Notes: generated by a model from the sequence alone, not told the origin. Positions 8,630-16,479 are shown, counted from the first letter of the stretch. The stretch is DNA of 64,000 nt from Dactylosporangium siamense (GCF_016862795.1 NZ_BONQ01000154.1:41443-105442), one strand, 5' to 3'. A program made the numbers and translations.

Positions 8630-9242
8630 GCCCGGGCAGCTGCGCCGGCTCGATGGTCACGCCGCGCAGGCTGCTGACGCCGCTGACCTCCGACAGCTGG
8701 TTGCCGCGCAGGTCGGCGCCGCGCAGGTCGCAGCTCTCGAACGACATCTGCCGCAGCCGGCATCCGGACATTGCCGCCTGCGGCAGGACGCAGTCCCGGA
8801 AGACGGTGTTGACCAGGACACAACCGACGAAACCCGTCGGACCGACGGTCGTGATGTCGTCGAGGGTCGCGGCGTCCAGCCGGCACCCCTCGAAGAGCAC
8901 GTCGCCGAGGCGCGACTCGGCCAGGTGGGCCCAGGTGAGCTTGCAGTTGACGAAGTGGACCCGTTCGAGGGTCAGCCCGGTCAGCCGGGCCGCGGAGAAG
9001 TCGACCTTCTCGAAGCGGCAGCCGGTGACCGTCACGTCCTCCCACACGACCCCATTGAGGTCGAGGTTCTCCAGGTGGGAGCGGCGCAGCCGGGCGTCGA
9101 TGAGGGTGGTGCGGATGGCGCGGCCGGTCTGCACGTGGGCGTCGTTGAGGTTGCCGCCCCACGGCGCGCTGACCGGCTCGAGCTCACCCTGGTCGATGAC
9201 GGGGAGATCGATGTCGAGTTCATGCACGGTGCGCAGTGCCAC
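8574..9242 (-). CDS. Pentapeptide repeat protein
   Basis: About 222 residues from the GTG at 9242. The sequence shows repeated A(D/N)LXX-like pentads (LIDARLRRSHLENLDLNG, CRFEKVDFSAARLTG, CDLRGADLRGNQL), predicting a right-handed quadrilateral beta-helix. Such proteins may mimic DNA and inhibit gyrase or act as scaffolds; no specific role is evident. The frame is open to 9365, but TACGGT at 9250-9255 ends 7 bases before this GTG. It diverges from the TetR gene at 9276, a natural regulatory pair. Confidence 0.8.
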   Translation of the reverse strand: MALRTVHELDIDLPVIDQGELEPVSAPWGGNLNDAHVQTGRAIRTTLIDARLRRSHLENLDLNGVVWEDVTVTGCRFEKVDFSAARLTGLTLERVHFVNCKLTWAHLAESRLGDVLFEGCRLDAATLDDITTVGPTGFVGCVLVNTVFRDCVLPQAAMSGCRLRQMSFESCDLRGADLRGNQLSEVSGVSSLRGVTIEPAQLPGLTDAVMRDLGVIVRGPKG

Positions 9243-9249
9243 GCAGCTC

Positions 9250-9255
9250 ACCGTA
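9250..9255 (-). promoter_or_regulatory. -10 element for pentapeptide repeat gene
   Basis: TACGGT on the minus strand, 7 bases before the GTG at 9242. Confidence 0.4.
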
Positions 9256-9261
9256 CACACG

Positions 9262-9267
9262 TAGGCT
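9262..9267 (+). promoter_or_regulatory. -10 element for tetR-like gene
   Basis: TAGGCT ends 8 bases before the ATG at 9276. It lies almost back to back with the opposing -10 at 9250-9255. Confidence 0.4.
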
Positions 9268-9275
9268 GATGCGTC

Positions 9276-9923
9276 ATGAGTGATACGGCGGCGGTCGGGC
9301 AGCGGCGGGTCGACGGGCGCACACTGCGGGCCGAGCGCACCCGCCGGGCCATCGTCGATGCCCATCTCGCGCTGCTGGAAGAGGGCGACCTCAAGCCGAC
9401 GGCGGAGCGGATCGCCGAGCGCGCCGGGGTCTCACTGCGGGCGCTGTGGACGAACTTCAAGGACATGGAGCGGCTCTTCGCCGCCGCCGGCGCCAGGCTG
9501 ATGGAGCGGCAGCTCGCCGAGCACCGCCCCGTGCCGCCGGACCTGCCGTTGCCGCAGCGGATCGAGGTGTACTGCGAGCAGCGCGCCCGGCTGCTCGAGC
9601 TCATCGCACCGGCGGCCCGCGCGGCCCGGCTGCGGGAGCCGTTCTCCGCAGCGCTGCGGCACAACCGGACCTGGTATGTCACGAACGCCCGCGAGGAGCT
9701 CGAGAAGCTCTTCGCCGACGAGCTGGACGGCGTCGGCGGTGACGCCACGCGGGAGGCGAGCCTGCACGCGCTCACGGTGGCCACGACGTTCGCGTCCTGG
9801 TCGATGCTGCGCGACGAGCTGCACCTCGACGTCCCCGCCGCGACGGCCGTGCTGCGCCGCGCGGTGACCGCGCTGCTACACCCTGCTGCGGACCCTGAGG
9901 ACACGGCGGACACCGGACCATAA
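9276..9923 (+). CDS. TetR/AcrR family transcriptional regulator
   Basis: A 215-residue regulator with an N-terminal helix-turn-helix (about residues 20-65: TRRAIVDAHLALLEEG, AERIAERAGVSLRALWTNFKDMERLF) and a helical ligand-binding C-terminal domain (DELHLDVPAATAVLRRAVTALL). It diverges from the pentapeptide-repeat gene across only 33 bases, so autoregulation and control of that gene are plausible. Ligand unknown. Confidence 0.88.
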   Translation: MSDTAAVGQRRVDGRTLRAERTRRAIVDAHLALLEEGDLKPTAERIAERAGVSLRALWTNFKDMERLFAAAGARLMERQLAEHRPVPPDLPLPQRIEVYCEQRARLLELIAPAARAARLREPFSAALRHNRTWYVTNAREELEKLFADELDGVGGDATREASLHALTVATTFASWSMLRDELHLDVPAATAVLRRAVTALLHPAADPEDTADTGP

Positions 9924-10029
9924 GTTTCGCTTAGATCATCGTGAAATCGGCGCCCTTGGTTGGGAAAGGCGGCCACCGGACTCATAGGCTTCGGTGCGGT
10001 TGAGTCGTCTGTGCCTCAGGAGGCAGCTG

Positions 10030-10821
10030 GTGTCCGCGTACGGCCCTGAATACGGCCCGGAGTACGGCCCCGAGTACGACCCTGAGCCCAGCACCGAAGG
10101 TCATGAGCCGCGGCACCGTCGCGGCACCCGGCTCGCCGTGATCGTCGGGGTCGGCGTCGCCGCCCTGCTGGTCGTCGGCGCCACCGCGTTCGGCGGTGCG
10201 GTGCTGCTCGGCAACGACGGCGACACCGGCGACGCCGCCCGCACCTCCGTCGCGGGCGACACGACCGGCGACCCGTCGAACGCCGGTAACCCGGCCGCGG
10301 GGGACGCGTCCTCGCCGGTCGAGGGCGCCACCGCCGACCCCAGCACCGCCCCGACGACCGCCGCGGCGACGCCGACGAAGGCGGCGACCACGCCACCGGC
10401 GAAGCCGAAGACGACCGCGCCGCCGGCCGCCGGCAACACGTCGTACGAGCAGCAGGTGCTCGTGATCGTCAACACGGAGCGGGCAAAGGCCGGCTGCAAG
10501 CCCCTGGCCTACAACGCGAAGCTCGCCACCGCCGCCCGCAAGCACTCGCAGGACATGGCCGCCAAGGACTACTTCTCGCACACCTCGCAGGACGGCACCG
10601 ACTTCGCCACCCGCATCACCAACGCGGGCTACAAGTGGTCCGGTGCGGCGGAGAACATCGCGAAGGGCCAGCGCACCCCGGCCGACGTCATGAACGCGTG
10701 GATGAACAGCTCCGGGCACCGTGCCAACATCCTGAACTGCGGCCTGAAGGACCTCGGCGTCGGCCTCGCCTACCAGGGCAAGACCCCGATCTGGACCCAG
10801 GACTTCGGCAGCCCCCGGTAG
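10030..10821 (+). CDS. Membrane-anchored CAP (SCP-like) domain protein
   Basis: 263 residues. The start is the GTG at 10030, with AGGAGG at 10018-10023 spaced 6 bases. A cytoplasmic N-terminus carries four EYGP-type repeats, then basic residues and one transmembrane helix (about 35-60), a Thr/Ala/Pro-rich linker (65-135) and a C-terminal extracellular CAP domain with HSQDMAAKDYFSHTS, AENIAKGQ and HRANILN. CAP proteins are secreted; bacterial members have unclear roles at the cell surface. The 12-bp repeat encodes the EYGP units. Confidence 0.85.
   Translation: MSAYGPEYGPEYGPEYDPEPSTEGHEPRHRRGTRLAVIVGVGVAALLVVGATAFGGAVLLGNDGDTGDAARTSVAGDTTGDPSNAGNPAAGDASSPVEGATADPSTAPTTAAATPTKAATTPPAKPKTTAPPAAGNTSYEQQVLVIVNTERAKAGCKPLAYNAKLATAARKHSQDMAAKDYFSHTSQDGTDFATRITNAGYKWSGAAENIAKGQRTPADVMNAWMNSSGHRANILNCGLKDLGVGLAYQGKTPIWTQDFGSPR
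10039..10086 (+). repeat. In-frame tandem repeat, 4 x 12 bp (EYGP units)
   Basis: Four units of the form TACGGCCCNGAR at the 5' end of the CAP gene, giving Y-G-P-E repeats. Confidence 0.8.
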
Positions 10822-10828
10822 CCCGGCC

Positions 10829-10858
10829 GCAACCCCGCAGGAACCCTGCAGGAACCCC
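10829..10858 (+). repeat. Short tandem repeat after the CAP gene, 2 x 11 bp
   Basis: GCAGGAACCCT and GCAGGAACCCC, preceded by a partial copy, 15 bases after the stop codon. Confidence 0.45.
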
Positions 10859-10884
10859 GTCGCGGTCACCGCCGCAGTGACAGC

Positions 10885-10908
10885 TACCGATCGGTATACC
10901 GCCCGGTA
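10885..10908. promoter_or_regulatory. Two abutting 12-bp palindromes (putative operator)
   Basis: TACCGATCGGTA (10885-10896) is a perfect palindrome and is followed directly by TACCGCCCGGTA (10897-10908), palindromic outside its centre. The TACCGNNCGGTA spacing suits TetR-like dimers. It lies between the CAP gene and the DUF4397/sortase genes; the regulator is unknown. Confidence 0.5.
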
Positions 10909-11078
10909 GAGGAAAAAGACCGTCCAGTGGTTGCGTTCCGGCGCGCCATTCGGCATCGTGCACATCGGTCAGTGCTTATGGTGCCCGGGCGGATTACTCA
11001 ATTTCCCTTCGCGCGGGTGCGAACCACGCGCATCTCGGACGCATCTCGAACGTGTCTTCGAGCAAAGGGACTATCAAC

Positions 11079-11969
11079 GTGATCGCTGCCTCCCTGCGAC
11101 GGACGGCCTGGCTACGACGGGCTGGGGTGCTCGCCGCCGCGGCGCTGCTCGGACTCGGCGGGTCGCTCGTCGGCGCCCTGCCGGCCGCGGCGGCCGGGGT
11201 CGGCTATGTCCGCCTCGCCCACCTGTCGCCCGACACGCCCGCCGTCGACGTCTACCTGAGCTCGGTCAACGGGTCGATGGCGACGCAGAAGTTCGACGCG
11301 GTCGGCTACGGCGTGGTGTCGAAGTACCTGCCGCTCGCGCCCGGCACCTACGCGGTCGCGATGCGGCTGCCCGGTGCGGCCGCGGACAGCCCGCCGGTGC
11401 TGAGCACGCAGGCCACGGTCGTGGAGGGCAAGGCGTACACGGTCGCCGGCGTCGGCAAGTTCACCGACCTCGGCCTGCGGGTCATCCCCGACGACCTGGC
11501 GCTGCCGGACCCGGGCAAGGCCAAGGTCCGCGTGGTGCAGGCGTCGGTGAAGCAGCCCGTCCTCGACGTGGCGATCGCCAACGGCGCGAAGATCGCCGGT
11601 AACGTCGCGTTCGCCACGACCACCGACTACCAGCTGGTCGACCCGGGCAAGTGGACGCTGCGGCTCACCGCGCCGAGCGTCACCACCGCCGCGACCACGG
11701 TCACCGCGCCGCTCAAGGCCGGCAGCGTCTACTCGCTGATCGTCCTGGACGGCAAGAGCGGCCTCACCGCCCAGCTGCGCACCGACGCGACCAGCAACGG
11801 CGTGCCGGCCGGCGGCGTCGACACCGGCGGCGGCGGCACCGCGAACGACGACCGCTTCGGCGTCTGGCAGACCGTCTCGGTCCTCGGTGCCGTGCTGCTC
11901 GTGCTGCTTGCCGCCGGTGGTGTGCTCCTACGGCGCCGCAGCGGCGCGCGCCGCCGGGTGACGGCGTAA
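11079..11969 (+). CDS. Secreted DUF4397 domain protein, C-terminally anchored
   Basis: 296 residues from the GTG at 11079, which has an AAAGGGA ribosome site 7 bases upstream; a GTG at 11052 is the alternative. A Sec signal peptide ends near LPAAAA. The mature part has two DUF4397-type halves starting VGYVRLAHLSPDTPAVDVYL and KVRVVQASVKQPVLDVAI. A Gly-rich linker, a transmembrane helix (about 262-282) and the basic tail RRRSGARRR follow, resembling a cell-wall sorting tail. No LPXTG-like motif is seen before the helix. A class F sortase gene follows 20 bases later. Confidence 0.85.
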   Translation: MIAASLRRTAWLRRAGVLAAAALLGLGGSLVGALPAAAAGVGYVRLAHLSPDTPAVDVYLSSVNGSMATQKFDAVGYGVVSKYLPLAPGTYAVAMRLPGAAADSPPVLSTQATVVEGKAYTVAGVGKFTDLGLRVIPDDLALPDPGKAKVRVVQASVKQPVLDVAIANGAKIAGNVAFATTTDYQLVDPGKWTLRLTAPSVTTAATTVTAPLKAGSVYSLIVLDGKSGLTAQLRTDATSNGVPAGGVDTGGGGTANDDRFGVWQTVSVLGAVLLVLLAAGGVLLRRRSGARRRVTA

Positions 11970-11977
11970 CCCCCTCG

Positions 11978-11983
11978 TAAGCT
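11978..11983 (+). promoter_or_regulatory. -10 element before the sortase gene
   Basis: TAAGCT ends 6 bases before the ATG at 11990, suggesting that the sortase can be transcribed separately as a leaderless mRNA. Confidence 0.4.
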
Positions 11984-11989
11984 GCAAGC

Positions 11990-12679
11990 ATGGTCAGGTC
12001 CGCCGGTCAGGTCGTCAGGCATCGCGCGTTTCGCCTGAGTCTGGTTTACCGGGTGGGTCGCCGGCGGCGGACCCTGACCCTGATCGTCTGCGTCCTCGCC
12101 CTCGCCGCGCCGGTGTACATCGGCGCGGCGACGCTCGTCGGCCGCCGCGTCGACATCGACGCCGGCGAGTCGACCTGGATCGTCCCGCACCGCATCGACC
12201 TGGACCCGGGTGCCCTCGCCGCCAGCACCCAGGACGGTGCCGATGCGCCGCCCACGCGCCTGCGGATCACGTCGCTCGGGGTCGACACGAGTCTCGAGAC
12301 GCTGACGATCGACCCGGCAGGGCAACTGCAGAGCCCCAAGGTGTACGCGGAAGCCGGCTGGTTCGCCGCCGGCACCGCCCCTGGCGACCCGGGACCCGCG
12401 GTCCTCGCCGGGCACGTCGACTCGCGGACCGGCCCGGCGGTGTTCTACAAGCTGCACGAGCTCAAGACCGGCGACCGGGTCGAGGTGCAGCGCGGCGGCG
12501 CGTGGCTCACCTTCACGGTGACGGCCCGCGAGCACTACGCGAAGGCGAAGTTTCCCAGCGACCGGGTCTACGGCCCGACGCCCCTGGCGGAGCTGCGACT
12601 CATCACGTGCGGCGGCGAGTTCGACGCCGCCCGGCACTCCTACCGCGACAATGTCGTGGTCTACGCGGTGCTGAGCTGA
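11990..12679 (+). CDS. Class F sortase
   Basis: A 229-residue membrane-bound transpeptidase that should attach surface proteins to the cell wall or to each other. One N-terminal transmembrane helix (about 28-48) is followed by the sortase barrel. Catalytic residues are H142 (LAGHVDS), C207 (LITCGGEF) and R219 (SYRDN). The preceding DUF4397 protein is the obvious partner by position, although no canonical sorting signal was found there. DUF4397-sortase F pairs are common in actinobacteria. Confidence 0.88.
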   Translation: MVRSAGQVVRHRAFRLSLVYRVGRRRRTLTLIVCVLALAAPVYIGAATLVGRRVDIDAGESTWIVPHRIDLDPGALAASTQDGADAPPTRLRITSLGVDTSLETLTIDPAGQLQSPKVYAEAGWFAAGTAPGDPGPAVLAGHVDSRTGPAVFYKLHELKTGDRVEVQRGGAWLTFTVTAREHYAKAKFPSDRVYGPTPLAELRLITCGGEFDAARHSYRDNVVVYAVLS

Positions 12680-12881
12680 GCTCGCACTGTCGCGGTGGTG
12701 CGGACGTTAAGGTCGGTGTGCCAGGTCGCCTCGCGGCGATAGGCGCATCACGGCTCCAGCCGAACGGTATTCCGTGAAGGCAGTGTGGTGAGGCCCGGGG
12801 ACACACAGCACACCGACTCACTCGACAGTAGCGCGCCCGGCACGCATCGTCCCGTGATCTGGATCTCTCAACCCGTGCGGG

Positions 12882-13064
12882 TCAGCTCTTGCGCACGCCC
12901 CGGAGGAACAGGACCGCTCCGACGATCGCGGTGATCGGGCCGATGACCGCCCACATCGTGTTGCCGCTCATGGCGCTGCCGCCGAGCAGGTTCAGCCCCT
13001 GGAGCGTCCAGACCACGCCGGAGAGGACCAGCAGCGCGCCCACGATCACCAATACCCACTTCAT
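12882..13064 (-). CDS. Small two-helix membrane protein
   Basis: 60 residues from the ATG at 13064, made of two hydrophobic helices (about 3-26 and 38-56) separated by GGSAMSGNT and ending RGVRKS. TACTGT at 13072-13077 ends 7 bases before the ATG, and codon use suits the genome, so it is probably real. It resembles small uncharacterised actinobacterial membrane proteins. It lies downstream of the AurF-like gene on the same strand, separated by a tandem repeat. Confidence 0.65.
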   Translation of the reverse strand: MKWVLVIVGALLVLSGVVWTLQGLNLLGGSAMSGNTMWAVIGPITAIVGAVLFLRGVRKS

Positions 13065-13071
13065 GGCGCTC

Positions 13072-13077
13072 ACAGTA
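13072..13077 (-). promoter_or_regulatory. -10 element for small membrane protein gene
   Basis: TACTGT on the minus strand, 7 bases before the ATG at 13064. Confidence 0.4.
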
Positions 13078-13078
13078 G

Positions 13079-13135
13079 TGCCGGCGCTGCGCTGAGAAAA
13101 TGCCGGCGCTGCGCTCAGAGCAGTGCCGAACCGCG
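13079..13135 (-). repeat. Tandem repeat spanning the stop of the AurF-like gene, about 2.5 x 22-23 bp
   Basis: Two units share TGCCGGCGCTGCGCT followed by A/G-rich tails, and a third begins TGCCGAACCGCG. The stop codon at 13115-13117 lies inside the second unit. Confidence 0.6.
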
Positions 13136-14002
13136 CCAGAGTCGCTTGGCCGGGCCCTCGACGAGGCCGAGCTCCTGCAGGAACGCCGTGACCCGCTCCG
13201 CCGACCAGCGCAGCGTCTCCCGGAACGCGGGGTTGCGCCAGGCCGCCGCCCGTGCCGCGACCGGGTCGAGCCCGACCGCCGCGTACGCGCCCGGGTGGAT
13301 CAGCGAGTGGGTGACGGTCCACGCGGCCCGGCCGATCATGAGCCGCGAGTAGGCCAGGGACATCCGGCCGGACCTCCGCACCTGGCGGGCCAGCTCGTCG
13401 CGGGCGAACCGGATGTGCCGGGCCTCCTCCACGACGTGGATCCGCGACACCATCCGGACCAGTGGCTGGAGGCTGTCGTCGGCCATCGCCTCGCGCTGCA
13501 GGGCGTCGAGGATCTCCTCGGCGATGAGCGCCGCGGCGAACGTCTGCACCCCGCCGGCGGTCGCGCCGAGGTACCTGCCGAGGGCGCGTTCGAGCGGCGC
13601 GGGCCGGTACGCGGGCGTGCCGAACGCCTCGATCATCCGCGCGAACATGATGGAGTGCCGGCATTCGTCGCCGACCTCGGTCAGCGCGTACTGCACGTGG
13701 CCGGTGCGCGGGTCCTGGTCGCTGATGTGGCGCAGCAGCATCCGCATGAGCAGCATCTCGAACCAGATGCCGATGCTGGCGATGCTGGCCACCTCGTGCT
13801 TGGACAGCTCGACGCGCTGCTGCGGGGTGAGCCCGTCCCACAGGGGCGTGCCGAACAGCGACAGCCGGTGCGCGGGGGCGAACATGCGCTCCGGGTCGAG
13901 CGGCGCCCGCCAGTCGATGTCGACGTCCGGGTCGTAGGAGTTGCCGGCGGAGATCTTCAGCAGCCGCGCGGCGGTGGCCTCGCGCTCGTCGACGACGGAC
14001 AT
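13115..14002 (-). CDS. AurF-like diiron oxygenase
   Basis: A 295-residue helical protein of the p-aminobenzoate N-oxygenase (AurF) family, which oxidises amines or other small substrates at a nonheme diiron site. Likely ligands include E109, E113 and H116 (EVGDECRHS), E162 (AEEILDALQ), and E192 and H196 (VVEEARHIRF). AAGGAG is spaced 7 bases from the ATG. It diverges from the DUF4873 gene, with a perfect inverted repeat between them. Substrate unknown; no biosynthetic cluster surrounds it. Confidence 0.85.
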   Translation of the reverse strand: MSVVDEREATAARLLKISAGNSYDPDVDIDWRAPLDPERMFAPAHRLSLFGTPLWDGLTPQQRVELSKHEVASIASIGIWFEMLLMRMLLRHISDQDPRTGHVQYALTEVGDECRHSIMFARMIEAFGTPAYRPAPLERALGRYLGATAGGVQTFAAALIAEEILDALQREAMADDSLQPLVRMVSRIHVVEEARHIRFARDELARQVRRSGRMSLAYSRLMIGRAAWTVTHSLIHPGAYAAVGLDPVAARAAAWRNPAFRETLRWSAERVTAFLQELGLVEGPAKRLWRGSALL

Positions 14003-14032
14003 GAGCTGCTCCTTGACGGTTCCGGCCGGACT

Positions 14033-14050
14033 TGGTACTCATCAGTACCA
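14033..14050. promoter_or_regulatory. Inverted repeat operator between divergent genes
   Basis: TGGTACT-CATC-AGTACCA, with perfect 7-base arms. Its last base is the A of the ATG of the DUF4873 gene. A dimeric regulator, probably TetR-type, could control both this gene and the AurF-like gene. Confidence 0.55.
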
Positions 14051-14337
14051 TGCCTGAGGAACCGCGACCGGTCAAGGCCGAGCTGCTCGTCGACGGCGCC
14101 GCCCACGCCGTCGAGCTGCACCTGACCGGGCACTTCCAGCCGCTCGACGGCCGGTACCACTGGGGCGGCCGGATGACCGGCGAGCCCGCGGTGGCCGCGT
14201 TGCTGCGCGCCGGCCACCGCGACGTCCAGCTGCGGTGCGCGCCCGCGGCGCCGGTGCCGGCGCGCCTCCTCGAGATCGACCCGTGGGGCAACGTCCGCTT
14301 CGCCGGCACGGGCGCCCCGCCGCACGGCGCTGTCTGA
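14050..14337 (+). CDS. DUF4873 domain protein
   Basis: 95 residues with HLTGHFQPLDGRYHWGGRM and LLEIDPWGNVRFAGTG, typical of DUF4873, a small beta-rich domain often found alone or fused to flavin monooxygenases. No signal peptide. The ATG at 14050 is preferred over an upstream GTG in the same frame (14032). The shared operator with the AurF-like oxygenase suggests co-regulation and perhaps a joint oxidative function; this is inference. Confidence 0.7.
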   Translation: MPEEPRPVKAELLVDGAAHAVELHLTGHFQPLDGRYHWGGRMTGEPAVAALLRAGHRDVQLRCAPAAPVPARLLEIDPWGNVRFAGTGAPPHGAV

Positions 14338-14340
14338 GGA

Positions 14341-14400
14341 TCGGGCGCTGGGTGTGTCGGGCCGCTGGGTGCGTCGGGCGCTGGGTAAACGTCGGGCGCC
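14341..14400 (+). repeat. Intergenic tandem repeat, about 3.5 x 16-18 bp
   Basis: Units of the form TCGGGC(C)GCTGGGTNNG begin 6 bases after the DUF4873 stop. Period length drifts (16, 17, 18) because no frame needs to be kept. Confidence 0.6.
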
Positions 14401-14500
14401 ACCCTCCGGCCTGACCCTCGGCAGCTGGCGGGCTGCTCGCGGAGGGTGGTCGTCGGTGTGGCGCCCGGTTGACGCGGTCCGGTGGTGCTTGGCTCCGGTA

Positions 14501-14541
14501 GTGCTCAGTGCTGGCAGTACTCAGCGCTGGCAGTGCTCAGC
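14501..14541 (-). repeat. Tandem repeat at the ssgB stop, 2.6 x 16 bp
   Basis: GTGCTCAGTGCTGGCA, GTACTCAGCGCTGGCA and a partial third copy that contains the ssgB stop codon (14537-14539). Confidence 0.7.
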
Positions 14542-14968
14542 GGCCGGCCAGGAGCCGGTTCACCGCGTTGTCGACGTCCAGATGGTCGGTCTCGTGCCCG
14601 CGCGGCACGACGCTGTACGTCCGGCGCAGGAAGCGCACCAGCACGCTGCGTGGAACCTCGAACAGCGCGTTGCCGTCCGGTGAGGACAGGGCCAGTGCGA
14701 CGAAGTCGCCGCGTGGACCGTTCCACGGCCAGACCCGCACGTCGCCGATGCCCGCGGGCTCGTCCAGGCCGGTGAACAGCAGTTCACGGGCGAAGGACCA
14801 GCTGACCGGCTCGCCCCCCGCCGACTCGGCGTGGAAGAGGACGTGGACCGCGTACGGGTCGTTCGGGTCGTATCGCAAGCTGGCTCGCACCGGCAATGCA
14901 GTCGCGTCGGGCGCGACGAGTCGTAGGGATGTCTCGACCTCGACGGTCGATGGTCGGATAGCGCTCAT
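14537..14968 (-). CDS. ssgB: SsgA-family sporulation protein, SsgB-like
   Basis: 143 residues collinear with SsgB of Streptomyces: RYDPNDPYAVHVLFH, FARELLFTGLDEPAGIGDVRVWP, ALSSPDGNALFEVP and FLRRTYSVVPRG. SsgB localises FtsZ at sporulation septa, so the organism probably sporulates. GGGGGGAG is spaced about 6 bases from the ATG. The gene diverges from the PGPGW membrane protein across about 270 bases that must hold its developmental promoter; I could not identify this. Confidence 0.88.
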   Translation of the reverse strand: MSAIRPSTVEVETSLRLVAPDATALPVRASLRYDPNDPYAVHVLFHAESAGGEPVSWSFARELLFTGLDEPAGIGDVRVWPWNGPRGDFVALALSSPDGNALFEVPRSVLVRFLRRTYSVVPRGHETDHLDVDNAVNRLLAGR

Positions 14969-15240
14969 GTCGTACTCCCCCCGGCACCGCTGCGGAGCAT
15001 GCCGTGCCCCGCCTCTCTTATGTTGAGGCGATTCCCAGTGTTACGCGTAGTGATTCTGCGATCTCACTCTGTAGTGTTTCTGGGCCCGATTTGCCGTCAA
15101 CCGAACAACGTGCGCGCGATGTCCGGTTTTCAGAGCGTGACCGGGGTCCTTGACGTGACGTGTGGGTCGTACGTCAATTCATTCGGGTAACGTCCAGTGG
15201 TTCGTGGGAGTGACGGGTTATCCAGTGATGGGAACGGAAA

Positions 15241-15711
15241 TTGCGCGACAGTGAGGCGGACGGGTCGGGCGTTACGCCTGATTCCGGACCGCTTGCCTCT
15301 CCACCGGGTGACTTCCGGCGTGTCGCTGCGCCGGAGCAGGGCTCCGGGACGGGTATTGGAACCCGGGTACTGGCCCGGGTGCTCGGCTGGCGTGAGCGGC
15401 TCTACGCGACCCGCATCGGCCGGTTCGGTGTGAAGATCGTGGTCGCGCTCGCCGGCACGCTGGTCATCGCCGTCGGCGTGGTGCTGTTGCCGTTGCCCGG
15501 GCCGGGTTGGCTCGTCATCCTCGGCGGCCTGGCGATCCTGGCCATGGAGTTCCACTGGGCCCGCCGGCTGCTGGTGTTCACCCGCCGGCAGTTGCTGCGC
15601 TGGACCAAGCTGGTGCGGGACGGCTCCTGGCTGGTGCGGGTCGTCTCGGTCGGCGGCCTGCTCCTCGTCGTCGGTGCGGCGTTGCTGCTCTCGCTCCAGT
15701 TGCTTGCCTGA
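15241..15711 (+). CDS. PGPGW-type transmembrane protein (TIGR02611 family)
   Basis: 156 residues. After about 60 mostly polar residues come hydrophobic segments with LLPLPGPGWLVILGGLAILAMEFHWARRLL, the PGPGW signature, and a final helix. This is a small inner-membrane protein of unknown function found throughout actinobacteria, often near ssgB. The start is the TTG at 15241, with GGGAACGG upstream; a later start would also retain the membrane part. Confidence 0.75.
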   Translation: MRDSEADGSGVTPDSGPLASPPGDFRRVAAPEQGSGTGIGTRVLARVLGWRERLYATRIGRFGVKIVVALAGTLVIAVGVVLLPLPGPGWLVILGGLAILAMEFHWARRLLVFTRRQLLRWTKLVRDGSWLVRVVSVGGLLLVVGAALLLSLQLLA

Positions 15712-16017
15712 CTTCACGACAGCGATCATGCTGCGGTCCAGGATGAGCCAAGGACATCCGTGCCGGGTGACTCGGTAGACCCGCCGATCTGTGCCGGGAT
15801 CTGTGCCCGGATCTGAGGACGCTGCCTTAACCGATTGTGCGCGTTTCATGTTGTCTGCGTTTCGTGACGCACTGATTCAGCGCCGGGTGCGCGAGAACGG
15901 TACGGTGGGAGTAATCTCGCCCGGTATCGGGGCGTAGTATCCCGCTGAACATCTTGGTTCGTGTCCGAATGATGCGGCACGTGTACGCAATTGGCAGCAC
16001 CTGAGGAAAGGCCACTC
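15712..16017. other. Intergenic region upstream of lsr2
   Basis: 306 bases without a gene. It holds a short 12-bp tandem repeat (15786-15815) and a TAGTAT hexamer (15935-15940) that could be the lsr2 -10 box, followed by a leader of about 75 bases. I see no convincing RNA structure or ORF. Confidence 0.4.
15786..15815 (+). repeat. Intergenic tandem repeat, 2.5 x 12 bp
   Basis: GATCTGTGCCGG, GATCTGTGCCCG and a partial GATCTG. Confidence 0.55.
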
Positions 16018-16374
16018 ATGGCGAAACGCGTCATCCACGAGCTGATCGACGACATCGACGGCAAGCCCGCTGCCGAGAGCATCGTGTTCGCGCTCGACGG
16101 CGTGCAGTACGAGATCGACCTGTCCGCGTCCAACGCGGCGAAGCTGCGCGACGCCGTCGCCCCGTTCGTCGCCGCCGCGACGAAGATCGGGCGTGGTGGC
16201 GTGGTCAGCACCGTGCGCGGTCGCGACGTGCGTGGCCGGGGCGTCACCCGCGGCGACCGCGACCAGAACCGTGCCATTCGGGAATGGGCGCAGGCCAAGG
16301 GGATCGACGTTTCCGACCGGGGCCGGATCAAGCAGGACGTGGTGGACCGCTACCACGCCGAAGCCGGCCGCTAA
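16018..16374 (+). CDS. lsr2: Lsr2 nucleoid-associated protein
   Basis: 118 residues, the normal Lsr2 length. The N-terminal dimerisation domain ([15 protein letters not shown]...[23 protein letters not shown]) precedes a basic linker and a C-terminal DNA-binding domain, where R101-G-R103 is the AT-hook-like minor-groove motif. Lsr2 silences AT-rich and horizontally acquired DNA. The ATG is preceded by GAGGAAAGG; an in-frame upstream start would add nine atypical residues. Confidence 0.95.
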   Translation: MAKRVIHELIDDIDGKPAAESIVFALDGVQYEIDLSASNAAKLRDAVAPFVAAATKIGRGGVVSTVRGRDVRGRGVTRGDRDQNRAIREWAQAKGIDVSDRGRIKQDVVDRYHAEAGR

Positions 16375-16479
16375 TTACCACGAGTTGAGAAACCGGTCGA
16401 TGCAGCGTCGCATTCCGGCGAAACGCGTGATCAAGCAGTGATCGAGTCGCGGCCCAGCTGGGTCGCGGCTCGTTCGCAA

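Noticed and set aside
9982..10965. A 327-residue minus-strand frame opposite the CAP gene
   Set aside because: The plus strand carries a clear CAP domain with a perfect ribosome site; the opposite frame is low-complexity.
12680..12881. Possible structured RNA between the sortase and small membrane protein genes
   Set aside because: The 202 bases contain a few short inverted repeats, but no known riboswitch pattern or consistent fold could be supported.
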